Part shown: piece after piece, positions 38,057 through 46,654 of the stretch
How the letters are laid out: each line of letters starts with the position of its first letter
Position numbering within the stretch: the first letter of the stretch is position 1
DNA from: Prauserella aidingensis
GTDB lineage: Bacteria; Actinomycetota; Actinomycetes; Mycobacteriales; Pseudonocardiaceae
DNA length: 64,000 nt
Assembly (NCBI RefSeq): GCF_024171865.1
Contig: NZ_JAMTCN010000021.1
Location: 27,012-91,011 of the forward strand
Direction of reading: 5' to 3'
Translations under genes and position numbers: made by a program
Notes under the pieces: generated by a model
The model's database searches: none
Told to the model about the DNA's origin: nothing
The model's input: only the letters and a program-made list of their open reading frames with translations

Positions 38057-38922
38057 CGCGCACCCGGCACGTCGAACAGGGCCGCCTCCGACGCCGACGC
38101 TTCCGTCGCCGAAGCCTCCGGCGACGGGCCCGCCGTCGACGCCCCGCCGTCGGCGTCCAGCTCGACCGCGTCGTCGACCCGGTCGAGCAACTGGGGGCCG
38201 TTGTTGCGCACGTTGTTCACGAGCGTCGACACGGGCCGCAGCTCGAGCGCGTCGAGGACATCGAGGCCCGGCGGCTCGAGCAGCGAGGTCGCGTCGGTGC
38301 GGTCGGGGTCGAGCCAGTCGTGCCAGCGGTCCTGGGTCATCAACAGCGGCATCCGATCGTGGACCTCGGTGAGCTGTCCCCGCGCCTCGGTCGTGATGAT
38401 CGAGCACGTCACGAGCGGCGGCGCGTCCGGCTCGCCCTTCGGGTCACGCCACGTCTCCCAGATGCCCGCGAACGCGAGCGACGAGCCGTCTCCGCTGGTC
38501 ATGAAGAACGGCTCCTTCGGCGCCTTCTTCTTCGGCTGCCCCTCGGGGACGGGGCCGACCTTCCACTCGAACCAGCCGTCGGCGGGGATCAGGCAGCGGC
38601 GCCGGGACAGCGCCTTGCGGAACGCGGGCTTCTCGGCCGCAGTCTCCGCGCGTGTGTTGATCATGCGGTTGCCGATGGCGGCGTCCTTCGCCCAGAACGG
38701 CACCAGACCCCACCGCAGCACCCGTAGCTCGCGTTCGGCGGGCGCATCGGTGTCGACGTCGCCCTCGGCGTCGCGCGGATGCCGCTCCACGACCCCGACC
38801 ACGTTCTTGGTCGGCGCGACGTTGTAGTTCTCCGTGGGTGCGTGCCCCTCCGTGCCGTCGGCCGCCTCGAACTCCTGCATCAACGCGGCCGGGCTCTTCG
38901 TGGCGGCGTATCGGCCGCACAT
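38053..38922 (-). CDS. SRAP-family DNA-protein crosslink protein (YedK/HMCES)
   Basis: 289 residues. Cys2 after the initiator Met (MCGRYAATKSP) becomes the N-terminal nucleophile that crosslinks to abasic DNA. The family residues Asn (NYNVAPTKN, MINTRAET), Glu in the same motif, and His in EVHDRMPLLM are present, with RCLIPADGWFEWK. It shields abasic sites in single-stranded DNA at stalled forks. The start at 38922 is dictated by MCGRY. The C-terminal 45 residues are a low-complexity Ala/Ser/Asp tail. Mycobacterial counterpart Rv3226c occupies the same neighbourhood. Confidence 0.93.
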   Translation of the reverse strand: MCGRYAATKSPAALMQEFEAADGTEGHAPTENYNVAPTKNVVGVVERHPRDAEGDVDTDAPAERELRVLRWGLVPFWAKDAAIGNRMINTRAETAAEKPAFRKALSRRRCLIPADGWFEWKVGPVPEGQPKKKAPKEPFFMTSGDGSSLAFAGIWETWRDPKGEPDAPPLVTCSIITTEARGQLTEVHDRMPLLMTQDRWHDWLDPDRTDATSLLEPPGLDVLDALELRPVSTLVNNVRNNGPQLLDRVDDAVELDADGGASTAGPSPEASATEASASEAALFDVPGAR

Positions 38923-39094
38923 GGCGTCTCCCTGGTTCGTCGAACGGACTCCCCGACCAGCGTGGCACGGCTGCCGGCCCCGGGCGAGGCCCATGGGGGA
39001 TCATTACCCACGGGCGAGCCAGGCGGCAACGCCGTGCGTCGCACGGGCGTGGCTCGCATCCTCGGCAGGTGACCCGGCAGGAAGGTGGACGCCC

Positions 39095-40093
39095 GTGGCC
39101 CGCGGCGACTGGCGCAGGTTCGACGAGAGCGACGTGCGCGTGCGCCCCGGCAAGAGCACCCGGCCGCGCAGCAAACGCCGCCCCACCCACGCCGACGCCG
39201 TTCCCGCGATGGTCACGTCGGTCGACCGCGGACGCTGGCGGTGCGCCGTCGAGTCCGACCCCGACCGTGCCGTCACCGCCATGCGCGCCCGCGAACTGGG
39301 CAGGACTCCGATCGTCGTCGGCGACCGGGTGCACCTCGTCGGCGACGTCAGCGGCAAACCCGACACCCTCGCACGGATCGTGCGTGTCGAGGAGCGTTCC
39401 AGCGTGCTCCGGCGCACCGCCGACGACACCGATCCGTACGAGCGCGTCGTCGTCGCCAACGCCGAACAGTTGCTCATCGTGACGGCCCTCGCCGACCCGC
39501 CACCGCGCACCGGGTTCATCGACCGCTGCCTCGTCGCCTGCTACACGGGCGGGCTCGAACCGGTGCTGTGCCTGACGAAGGCCGACCTCGCCGACCCGGA
39601 CGAGCTGCTGGCCGAGTACGCCGACCTGGCCGTGCCTGCCGTCGTGGCGAGCCACGACCGCGACCTCGGCGAACTCGTCGACCGGCTGACGGGCCGGGTG
39701 TCGGCCCTCGTCGGGCACTCGGGAGTCGGCAAGTCGACGCTCGTCAACCGCCTCGTCCCGGAGGCGGACCTCGCGACCGCGGAGGTCAGCGCGGTCGGCA
39801 AGGGGCGGCACACGTCGGTGAGCGCGATCGCGTTCCCGCTGCCCGGCGACGACGGCGGCTGGGTCGTCGACACGCCGGGAGTCCGGTCGTTCGGGCTCGC
39901 GCACGTCACGGCCGACGACATCGTGGGCGCGTTCGACGGGTTCGCCGAAGCCGCCGAGGAATGCCCTTCGGGCTGCGGACACCTCGGCCCGCCCGCCGAC
40001 CCGGACTGTGCCCTGGACGACCTCGATGCCGCGGGCGCCCGGTTGGCGTCACTCCGGCGGCTGTTGGCGTCGCGCGCGGGGCTCGACCCATGA
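39095..40093 (+). CDS. rsgA: Small-ribosomal-subunit biogenesis GTPase RsgA
   Basis: 332 residues, circularly permuted GTPase. The order is an OB-fold-like N-domain (GDRVHLVGDVSGKPDTLARIV), G4 LTKADL, then G1 GHSGVGKSTLVNRL, G3 DTPGVRSFG, and the zinc-binding tail with C-x4-C-x-H-x7-C (ECPSGCGHLGPPADPDC). It checks 30S maturation. GTG at 39095 preceded by GGAAGG; earlier in-frame reading lacks homology. In mycobacteria aroA separates the SRAP gene from this gene; here only 172 bp lie between them. Confidence 0.93.
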   Translation: MARGDWRRFDESDVRVRPGKSTRPRSKRRPTHADAVPAMVTSVDRGRWRCAVESDPDRAVTAMRARELGRTPIVVGDRVHLVGDVSGKPDTLARIVRVEERSSVLRRTADDTDPYERVVVANAEQLLIVTALADPPPRTGFIDRCLVACYTGGLEPVLCLTKADLADPDELLAEYADLAVPAVVASHDRDLGELVDRLTGRVSALVGHSGVGKSTLVNRLVPEADLATAEVSAVGKGRHTSVSAIAFPLPGDDGGWVVDTPGVRSFGLAHVTADDIVGAFDGFAEAAEECPSGCGHLGPPADPDCALDDLDAAGARLASLRRLLASRAGLDP

Positions 40094-40246
40094 CACCCCG
40101 CCACGCGCCCGTCACCGGACGTGACGTTTCCTCCCCGTAAGCCACCGCGAACCGTGGCGCAGACCACGGAACCGCTACCGTTGCCGGAACATCGAAGGGG
40201 AAACGCAGGGCAGCAACGCCCGCATCGACGATTTTGGGGACCTCAC

Positions 40247-41089
40247 ATGCGCAAGACCACACTGGTGGCGGGGGCCGCAGCCCTCGTGCTCACGCTGTCC
40301 GCCTGTGGCGGGGGAGACGACAGCGCCGCGGGCGGCGGCTCGGGCGACGGCAGCGGTGGTAACGGCGCCGCTGCCGGCAGCCTGTTCAAGGACGCGGGCG
40401 CGCTGGCCGACGCCGCGTCGCAGAGCACGTCCGCGAAGAAGAGCGCCAAGTTCGACATGACCATGGCGTTCGCCGGGCAGGAGATGACGGCCACGGGCGA
40501 GGGCGAGTTCGGCGACGAGCCCAAGATCTCCATGAAGATGTCGATGCCGGGCGGGGGTCAGCAGTTCGAGACCCGCATGATCGGGCAGACCGTCTACGTG
40601 AACATGGGCGGCAGCTGGATGAAGTCCAGCATGGACGAGCTCGGCCAGGGCGGCATGCAGAGCGCCGAGATGAACGACCCGACCAAGCTGCTCGAGTTCG
40701 CGCAGAAGGCCGGCGAGATCACCGACAGCGAGGAGACCACGCTGAACGGTGAGCCCACCACGCACTACACCATCGACCTCGACTTCCAGAAGCTCGCCGA
40801 GGAGGCCGGTCAGCTCACCGGCGCCGACGCGAAGATGTTCGAGGGCATCGACGCCGCGGTGCCGATGGAGGTCTGGCTGAACAGCGACGAGCTGCCGGTC
40901 AAGCTGACGATGGACATGAGCGAGATGATGAAGCAGGCCGCGGAGAAGGCGGGCGGCGCGGCCTCGCAGATGGCCCAGGGCGGCATGACCATGGAGATGA
41001 CCTACAGCGACTGGGGCACTCCGGTGACGGTCGAGGAGCCGCCGGCCGACCAGGTCCAGGAGATGCCGGCAGGCAGCCTGCCGAACTGA
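40247..41089 (+). CDS. LppX/LprG-like lipoprotein
   Basis: 280 residues. A lipoprotein signal peptide with lipobox LSAC (Cys20) is followed by a Gly/Ser/Asp spacer. The domain ALADAASQSTSAKKSAKFDMTMAFAGQEMTATGEGEF begins the antiparallel half-barrel seen in lipid-carrier lipoproteins. The body is very methionine-rich (for example KMSMPGGGQ, MEMTY). Likely anchored outside the membrane; cargo unknown. ATG at 40247 with GGGGA upstream. A hairpin follows at 41137, shared with convergent pruA. Confidence 0.82.
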   Translation: MRKTTLVAGAAALVLTLSACGGGDDSAAGGGSGDGSGGNGAAAGSLFKDAGALADAASQSTSAKKSAKFDMTMAFAGQEMTATGEGEFGDEPKISMKMSMPGGGQQFETRMIGQTVYVNMGGSWMKSSMDELGQGGMQSAEMNDPTKLLEFAQKAGEITDSEETTLNGEPTTHYTIDLDFQKLAEEAGQLTGADAKMFEGIDAAVPMEVWLNSDELPVKLTMDMSEMMKQAAEKAGGAASQMAQGGMTMEMTYSDWGTPVTVEEPPADQVQEMPAGSLPN

Positions 41090-41096
41090 CGCACGC

Positions 41097-41130
41097 CCTC
41101 TGAGCTGCGGCATCCTCTGAGCTGCGGCAT
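41097..41130. repeat. Tandem 17-bp duplication after the lipoprotein gene
   Basis: CCTCTGAGCTGCGGCAT occurs twice head to tail (41097-41113 and 41114-41130), just before the terminator at 41137. It is non-coding, in the convergent gap. Confidence 0.78.
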
Positions 41131-41136
41131 CCGACG

Positions 41137-41174
41137 AGCCCCTGGCTCCCGCCTTCACGCGGGGGCCAGGGGCT
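41137..41174. terminator. Hairpin between convergent lipoprotein and pruA genes
   Basis: A 16-bp stem with one G-U pair (AGCCCCTGGCTCCCGC with GCGGGGGCCAGGGGCT), loop CTTCAC, followed by TTTCGTCT. Confidence 0.88.
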
Positions 41175-41264
41175 TTCGTCTGCGCGCGACCTGCCGACCC
41201 CCGCGCAGGCCGGCGTACCGGGCGCAGAACACGCCGTGCCGAGTGCGGGACACCCGGCCGGGGT

Positions 41265-42902
41265 TCAGCCCATGTGCGGGTAACCGATCGACGTGGGCGC
41301 GTCGAACGTCTCCTTGACCGAACGCGGGCTGACCCACCGGACCAGGTTGAACAGCGACCCGGCCTTGTCGTTCGTGCCCGAGGCACGGCTGCCGCCGAAC
41401 GGCTGCTGCCCGACGATCGACCCCGTGGGCTTGTCGTTGACGTAGAAGTTGCCCGCGGCGTGGCGCAGCGCGCGGTGCGCCTGGCCGATCGCCGCGCGGT
41501 CGTCGGCGAACACCGCGCCCGTCAGACCGTAGGCGGCCGTCGTGTCGCACAGTTCGAGGACCCGCTCGTACTCGGCGTCGTCGTAGACGTACACGGCGAC
41601 GATCGGGCCGAAATACTCGGTCGACATCACCGGGTGCCGGGGATCGGTCGTGACCAGCACGGTCGGATCGACGAAATAGCCCACCGAATCGTCGCAGCCA
41701 CCGCCGGCGAGCACCTCGAGCGCGGGGTCGCCGTCCACACTCGACAACAGCTCCCGGTGCTTGGCGAACGCCCGCGCGTCGATGACGGCGCCACCGAAGT
41801 TCGACAGGTCGGCCACGTCGCCATAGGTGACGCTGCGGGTCAGGTCGGCGACGCGGTCCCGCAGCCCGCCTTCCCACAGCGAACGTGGCAGGTAGGCCCG
41901 CGACGCCGCGGAGCACTTCTGCCCCTGGTACTCGAACGCACCGCGCACGAGCGCCGCCGCGACCTTGTCGGAGTCCGCGCTCGGGTGGGCGACGACGAAG
42001 TCCTTGCCCCCGGTCTCGCCGACGATCCGCGGGTAGCAGCCGTAGTTGTCGAGGTTGTCGCCGATCGCGCGCCACAGCTTCTTGAACGTCGCCGTCGACC
42101 CGGTGAAGTGCAGGCCCGCGAACCCCGGATCCCCCAGTGCCACCTCGCTGACGGCCTGTCCGTCCCCGGTGACCAGGTTGATCACGCCCGGCGGCAGTCC
42201 TGCGTCCTCGAAGGCCCGCACCGTGTAGTGCGCCGCCAGCTGCTGCGTCGGCGTCGGCTTCCACACGACAGTGTTGCCCATGAGAGCGGGCGCGCTCGGC
42301 AAGTTCCCCGCGATCGCGGTGAAGTTGAACGGCGTGATCGCGGTGACGAAGCCGTCCAACGGCCGGTACTCCATGCGGTTCCACACCCCGCGCACCGAGT
42401 TCGGCTGCTCGGCGAGGATGCGCCGGGCGTAGTGGACGTTGAACCGCAGGAAGTCGATCAGTTCGCACGCCGCGTCGATCTCGGCCTGCTGGATCGACTT
42501 CGACTGCCCGAGCATGGTCGCGGCGTTGATCGTGGCGCGGTACGGGCCTGCCAGCAGGTCGGCGGCGCGGAGGAAGACGGCGGCGCGCTCGTCGAAGGGC
42601 AGCTCACTCCACTCGCGGGCGGCGCCCTTCGACGCCGTGACGGCGTCGGCGACGTCGTCGCGGGTCGCCTGCGCGCTCACGCCGAGTACGTGGGCGTGGT
42701 CGTGCGGCTGGACGACATCGAACCGGTCGCCGCCAGCCATCCGGCGCTTCCCGCCGATCGTCTGGGTGAGTTCGGCCTTCTCCCCTGCGAGTTCGGCCAG
42801 CCTGCGCTGCAGGTCGTCCCGCTCGGTACTGCCGGGTGCATACGTGTACACGGGTTCGTTGGCCGGTACCGGCACCGATGTCACGGCGTCCATGGTGGTC
42901 AT
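41265..42902 (-). CDS. pruA: L-glutamate gamma-semialdehyde (P5C) dehydrogenase
   Basis: 545 residues, NAD-dependent second step of proline catabolism, giving glutamate. Family segments are FVTAITPFNFTAIAGNLPSAPALMGNTVVWKP, the Glu base in RIVGETGGKDFVV and the catalytic Cys in FEYQGQKCSAASRAY. NFYVNDKPTGSIVGQQPFGGSRASGTNDKAG completes the NAD-binding region. Length matches single-domain actinobacterial PruA. ATG at 42902 after AGAGGAGAG. No proline dehydrogenase gene is adjacent. A 21-bp tandem repeat stands about 200 bp upstream. Confidence 0.95.
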   Translation of the reverse strand: MTTMDAVTSVPVPANEPVYTYAPGSTERDDLQRRLAELAGEKAELTQTIGGKRRMAGGDRFDVVQPHDHAHVLGVSAQATRDDVADAVTASKGAAREWSELPFDERAAVFLRAADLLAGPYRATINAATMLGQSKSIQQAEIDAACELIDFLRFNVHYARRILAEQPNSVRGVWNRMEYRPLDGFVTAITPFNFTAIAGNLPSAPALMGNTVVWKPTPTQQLAAHYTVRAFEDAGLPPGVINLVTGDGQAVSEVALGDPGFAGLHFTGSTATFKKLWRAIGDNLDNYGCYPRIVGETGGKDFVVAHPSADSDKVAAALVRGAFEYQGQKCSAASRAYLPRSLWEGGLRDRVADLTRSVTYGDVADLSNFGGAVIDARAFAKHRELLSSVDGDPALEVLAGGGCDDSVGYFVDPTVLVTTDPRHPVMSTEYFGPIVAVYVYDDAEYERVLELCDTTAAYGLTGAVFADDRAAIGQAHRALRHAAGNFYVNDKPTGSIVGQQPFGGSRASGTNDKAGSLFNLVRWVSPRSVKETFDAPTSIGYPHMG

Positions 42903-43098
42903 GACGCTCTCCTCTGCTGCCTTGTGGGCGGGTTCACATCTCCGGTGCCGATTCTGCCGCCGCACCGGGCCGTGAGGGGAGAACCACCGCGACATCCGTT
43001 CCGGTGCCGACGGAGCCCGCCGGCGGGCCCGGTCGACGGCCGATCCGTCACTCACCGCACCGGAGCTCACCCGCAGGCCGCCACACGGCCCCCGGATT

Positions 43099-43190
43099 CG
43101 CAACACGGTCCCCCGGATTCGCAACACGGTCCCCGCAACCCGCAACACGAGCCCCGCAGGCCGCAACACGGGCCCCGGGATCCGCAACAC
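43099..43190. repeat. 21-bp tandem repeat upstream of pruA
   Basis: Units start at 43099, 43120, 43141, 43162 and 43183, all exactly 21 bp apart, each opening CGCAACACGG or CGCAACACGA followed by a C-rich half (CCCCCGGATT in the best copies). A diverged copy, CGCCACACGG, precedes them at 43079. The rest of the 42903-43209 gap holds no gene. The spacing equals two DNA helical turns, so the units would lie on one face of the helix. Confidence 0.85.
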
Positions 43191-43209
43191 GGCGGGTGCC
43201 CGCCCACTG

Positions 43210-43746
43210 TCACAGCAGGTCGAGGAAGAACGGCACCTCCTGCGGCGCGTACCAGGCGAGCTCGTGGTCCTCGGCCTCACCCAGGACGAAGTCGGCGTCC
43301 AGGTCGCCCAGGTCGGCCCTGTCGATCGCGTCGGCGGCGGCGACGACGGCCTGCTCCGCCTCGACGGCGTCGACGTGTACCGCGGCGACGTCGTCCATCG
43401 TCACCGGCCCTGCGACCCGCACCACGGCGCTGTCCAGGTCGGGCCGCTCGGTGACCTCGGAGTCCTCGACGTCGGCGGCGATCACCACGCGGCGCGGCGG
43501 CTCCTTCTCGTCGATCCCCGCGCCCGAGTCCTGTTCCGCGTCCTCGTGCGAGGCCAGCAACCGCAGCGACGCCCGTGCGGCGTCCAGCAGCGCCGCGTAC
43601 TCGAGCTCCTCGGTCGACCCGCTGACGTACGCCTCGCGCAGCGCCGGGGTCAACGAGAACGCCGTCCCGCGTATGGGGGTCAGCTGTCCTTCGGAGACGA
43701 GATGCCGCAGCATGCCGATCGTCGCGGGCACGTACACCCTCACCAT
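43210..43746 (-). CDS. Conserved actinobacterial protein of unknown function
   Basis: 178 residues, acidic (Asp/Glu/Ala-rich), no signal or membrane segment. It starts VRVYVPATIGMLRHLVSEGQL, contains a strand RRVVIAADVEDSEV, and ends APQEVPFFLDLL. It matches small actinobacterial proteins found near HAD or acyltransferase genes; no function is known to me. Its ATG overlaps the end of the upstream WS/DGAT-like gene by 7 bp, so the two are co-transcribed. Confidence 0.78.
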   Translation of the reverse strand: MVRVYVPATIGMLRHLVSEGQLTPIRGTAFSLTPALREAYVSGSTEELEYAALLDAARASLRLLASHEDAEQDSGAGIDEKEPPRRVVIAADVEDSEVTERPDLDSAVVRVAGPVTMDDVAAVHVDAVEAEQAVVAAADAIDRADLGDLDADFVLGEAEDHELAWYAPQEVPFFLDLL

Positions 43747-45152
43747 TTGTTACCCCTCAGCTCTTCCAGCGACTCCTCGATCATGTCGGCGAGGACGTCG
43801 ACGTCGTGCATGGCCTTCCGGTCACCGTTCAGTCCGAAGTAGACGTCACCCTGGTAGGAGGTGACGCCCACCGCGAGCGATTGATCACGCCCGAGTGGCA
43901 GCACCGGGTAGATCGCCGACAACCGTCCCGGGCCCGAGTAGAGCGGTTCCTGCGGACCCGGCGTGTTGGCGATGAGCACGTTGAACCCGCGCCGCGGCAC
44001 CGAACCGGCGACGCGTGCGGCGAGCGCGTTCATCGTCGCGGGTGCGAATCCTCCCATCCGCACCATCGTCCGCGCGGTCACCGGCCGGTCCGAACCGAAC
44101 TGTTCGGCCATCTCGTGGGCGACGTGCTGCAGCCGCAGCATCGGGTCGGGCTCGCCGACCGGGAGGTCTATCAGGTACGGCACCAACCTGCTGGTGGTCA
44201 GTTCCGCGGGCGAGAACTCGGCGTCCTCGTGCTGCACCGCCGTGGGCACGAGCGCCCGCACCGACGCCGTGGACTGCACATGGTGCCCGCGCGACTCCAA
44301 CCACTTCCGGAGCGCACCGGTCAGGACCGTGAAGACGACGTCGTTGACCGTGCAATCGCGGGCGGAGCGGATGCGTTTGAAGGCGTCCAGCTCGGTGCGC
44401 ACACCCGCGAACACCCGGCCGCCCGAGACCTTCGAGTTGAGTCTGCGCGCGGGTGCGGTGCGGGCGGGACCCGTGACCGACCGCGCGGCCGCGGCCAGCG
44501 CACCGGCCCCCTGCGCGGTGCGCCCGACGCTCGACACGACGTCCCGTGCCAGGAACCGCACGTTCTCGACCAGCTCCCCGGGCCGCGAGGCCGCATCGGT
44601 GACCGCGTCGGCGACCAGCCGGGGGCACCCCGGGAGCCGACGCGGCGTCCACTCGGTCTCGGCCTGCGTGCGATCGGCCACGCCCTCGTCGAGCAGGATC
44701 TGGGCGAGGTCGACGGTGCGCGCCCCGTCGACGAGCACCTGGTGCGCCTTCGTCACCAGCGCGACGCGGTCGCCTTCGAGTCCCTCGATGTAGTACGCCT
44801 CCCACAACGGCCGTTCCCGGTCGAGCGGGCGCTGCATCAGGCGGGCGACCAGGTCGAACAGCTGGTGATCGGTACCCGGCGCGGGCAGCGCCGAGCGGCG
44901 CACGTGGTAGCCGAGGTCGAAGTCGACGTCGTCGGCCCACACCGGCGGCGCCAGGTGACCCGGGACGGGCAGCAACCGTTTGCGGTACCGCGGGAGGTAG
45001 TCGAGTCGCTGCCCGATGACCCGCATCGCGGTGTCGAAGTCGAGACCACCGCTGCGCCGCTCGAACACGGCCACGCTGCCGACGTGCATCGGCGTCGAGG
45101 GCTGCTCGCCGTACAGCAGGGCGGCGTCCAGCGCGGGGAGACGGTCGGGCAT
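43740..45152 (-). CDS. WS/DGAT-family acyltransferase with altered active-site motif
   Basis: 470 residues of the bacterial wax ester synthase/diacylglycerol acyltransferase family. It has the N-terminal DAALLYGEQPSTPMHVGSVAVFE, PLWEAYYIEGLEGDRVALVTK, NDVVFTVLTGALRKWLESRGH, RALVPTAV and the C-terminal NVLIANTPGPQEPLYSGPGRL. The normal HHxxxDG centre reads His137-Gln138-VLV-Asp142-Gly143: the second, catalytic histidine is replaced by glutamine. Activity may be lost or changed. ATG at 45152 starts the family consensus. Divergent from the RNA methyltransferase; 7-bp overlap with the next gene. Confidence 0.85.
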   Translation of the reverse strand: MPDRLPALDAALLYGEQPSTPMHVGSVAVFERRSGGLDFDTAMRVIGQRLDYLPRYRKRLLPVPGHLAPPVWADDVDFDLGYHVRRSALPAPGTDHQLFDLVARLMQRPLDRERPLWEAYYIEGLEGDRVALVTKAHQVLVDGARTVDLAQILLDEGVADRTQAETEWTPRRLPGCPRLVADAVTDAASRPGELVENVRFLARDVVSSVGRTAQGAGALAAAARSVTGPARTAPARRLNSKVSGGRVFAGVRTELDAFKRIRSARDCTVNDVVFTVLTGALRKWLESRGHHVQSTASVRALVPTAVQHEDAEFSPAELTTSRLVPYLIDLPVGEPDPMLRLQHVAHEMAEQFGSDRPVTARTMVRMGGFAPATMNALAARVAGSVPRRGFNVLIANTPGPQEPLYSGPGRLSAIYPVLPLGRDQSLAVGVTSYQGDVYFGLNGDRKAMHDVDVLADMIEESLEELRGNKW

Positions 45153-45203
45153 GCCCCGATCCTGGCACAGAAGGCCCACCCGGCACGTGGAACACTCACG
45201 GGC

Positions 45204-45995
45204 GTGACCGACCCGAACGCCGTTTCCCCGAAGGACCGGTTCCTCACCGTCTACGGCCGCAAGCCCGTCCTCGAAGCGCTCGCCGACCCGGAGCTCGAGG
45301 TCGACAAGGTGATTCTCGCCGACACGGCGCGCGGGGCGGGCGCCTCGGAGATCCAGCGGGCCGCCACCGACGCGGGCGTGACCGTGCAGCGCGCGAGTGC
45401 GCACCGGGTGAAGGTCCTCGCGGGCAACGGCAAGCAGGACCAGGGCGTACTGGCGGACGTCGTGGCCCCACGGATGCGGCCACTCGCGCAGGCACTCGCC
45501 GACCGGACCCCGCCCGCTCCCCTGCTGGTGCTCGACGGCATCACGACGCCCGCGAACGTGGGCATGATCCTGCGGACCGCCACCGCGGCCGGGCTGGGCG
45601 GCATCGTCGTCCCGCGGAAGGGTGTCGCGGCGCTCGACCCACTCGTCGTCAAGGCCTCGGCGGGGGTGGCGTTCCGCGCGCCCGTGCTGCGCAGCGCGAC
45701 CGCGCTCGACGCCGCGGAGCAGCTCACCGACGCCGGCTTCGCCGTGTACGCGCTCGGTTCCACGGATGCGACGTCGACCGGAACGGGGCAGGCGCAGTCG
45801 CTCTTCGACGCCGATCCGCCCGCGCGGTCCGCGTTCGTGCTGGGGGGCGAGACCGACGGCGTCGACCCCGACGTCGCGGGGTACGTGGCGAGCTGGCTGT
45901 CGATCCCCATGCCCGGGGACGTCGAGTCGCTGAACGTGTCGGCGGCCGCCGCCGTGCTCTGTTTCGACCTGGTGCGCCGGGGCCACGCGGGCTGA
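45204..45995 (+). CDS. TrmH/SpoU-family RNA 2'-O-methyltransferase
   Basis: 263 residues. The N-terminal L30e-like substrate domain (LTVYGRKPVLEALADPELEVDKVILA) precedes the knotted SPOUT methyltransferase domain: LDGITTPANVGMILRTATAAGL (motif 1), FVLGGETDGVDPDV (motif 2) and IPMPGDVESLNVSAAAAVLCFDL (motif 3). It 2'-O-methylates rRNA or tRNA ribose; the exact site cannot be read. GTG at 45204 lies 51 bp from the divergent acyltransferase start, with no strong ribosome site. Confidence 0.9.
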   Translation: MTDPNAVSPKDRFLTVYGRKPVLEALADPELEVDKVILADTARGAGASEIQRAATDAGVTVQRASAHRVKVLAGNGKQDQGVLADVVAPRMRPLAQALADRTPPAPLLVLDGITTPANVGMILRTATAAGLGGIVVPRKGVAALDPLVVKASAGVAFRAPVLRSATALDAAEQLTDAGFAVYALGSTDATSTGTGQAQSLFDADPPARSAFVLGGETDGVDPDVAGYVASWLSIPMPGDVESLNVSAAAAVLCFDLVRRGHAG

Positions 45996-46024
45996 GCGGA
46001 GCCCGTAGCCGGCCGACGACCCAC

Positions 46025-46480
46025 TCAGAACGGCACGCCGGACGGCGATTCCGGGGGCAGGTCGACTCCCAGCCCGGGGAACAACGCCGACAGTTCGGTG
46101 ATCGTCCCCGGAACGGTGTCGTGCCGGACGCCGACCATGCCGACCCCGACCGCGCCCCACACGTTCCCCGGCGCGTCGTCGACGAACACGCACTCCTCCG
46201 GCGGCAGACCAAGCCTCTCGGCGGTGAGCAGGAAGATCTCGGGTTCGGGTTTCATCACGCCGACCTCGCCGGAGAACACGAGTTCGTCGAACCGTCCGTG
46301 CAGCCTGCGCCGGACGGACCCGCCGCCGGCCGCGTTGGACAGCAGTGCGGTCCGCACGCCGTGCTCGCGCGCGGTGTCCACGAATTCGAGCAGGTTCTCC
46401 CCGCCGCTGTCGGTGAGCACGCCCGCGTAGTCGAGCACCAGCCCGTTCGGCGTGCGGCCGCCGTTGCCTTGTCCGCTCAC
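46025..46480 (-). CDS. HAD-superfamily hydrolase, small
   Basis: 151 residues. The nucleophile motif LVLDYAGVLTD, the motif II threonine/serine equivalent LLSNAAGG, Lys in VGVMKPEPEIFLLTAERLG and acidic motif FVDDAPGNVWGAVGVGM are all present. Only a minimal cap is seen. It belongs to the HAD-IA 'DYGGV' branch; a small phosphatase or haloacid-type enzyme of unknown substrate. ATG at 46480. Convergent with the methyltransferase gene, 29 bp apart. Confidence 0.87.
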   Translation of the reverse strand: MSGQGNGGRTPNGLVLDYAGVLTDSGGENLLEFVDTAREHGVRTALLSNAAGGGSVRRRLHGRFDELVFSGEVGVMKPEPEIFLLTAERLGLPPEECVFVDDAPGNVWGAVGVGMVGVRHDTVPGTITELSALFPGLGVDLPPESPSGVPF

Positions 46481-46654
46481 GTCGCCGAGCCTAACCCGGA
46501 GGGGCCCTAGCCGATCGCAGCGACATTCGCGGACATTTTCTTCACATCCATCAAAACGGGCGTCTTCGGAATCCGCGAACGCGGCACGAACCTCTATTCA
46601 TTAGCGGGCCGTGACGGGTCCGCAGGAATTGCGAAGAATTACTCGGAGGGGGAT

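Noticed and set aside
43099..43190. CRISPR array
   Set aside because: The 21-bp units are contiguous without spacers and there are no cas genes.
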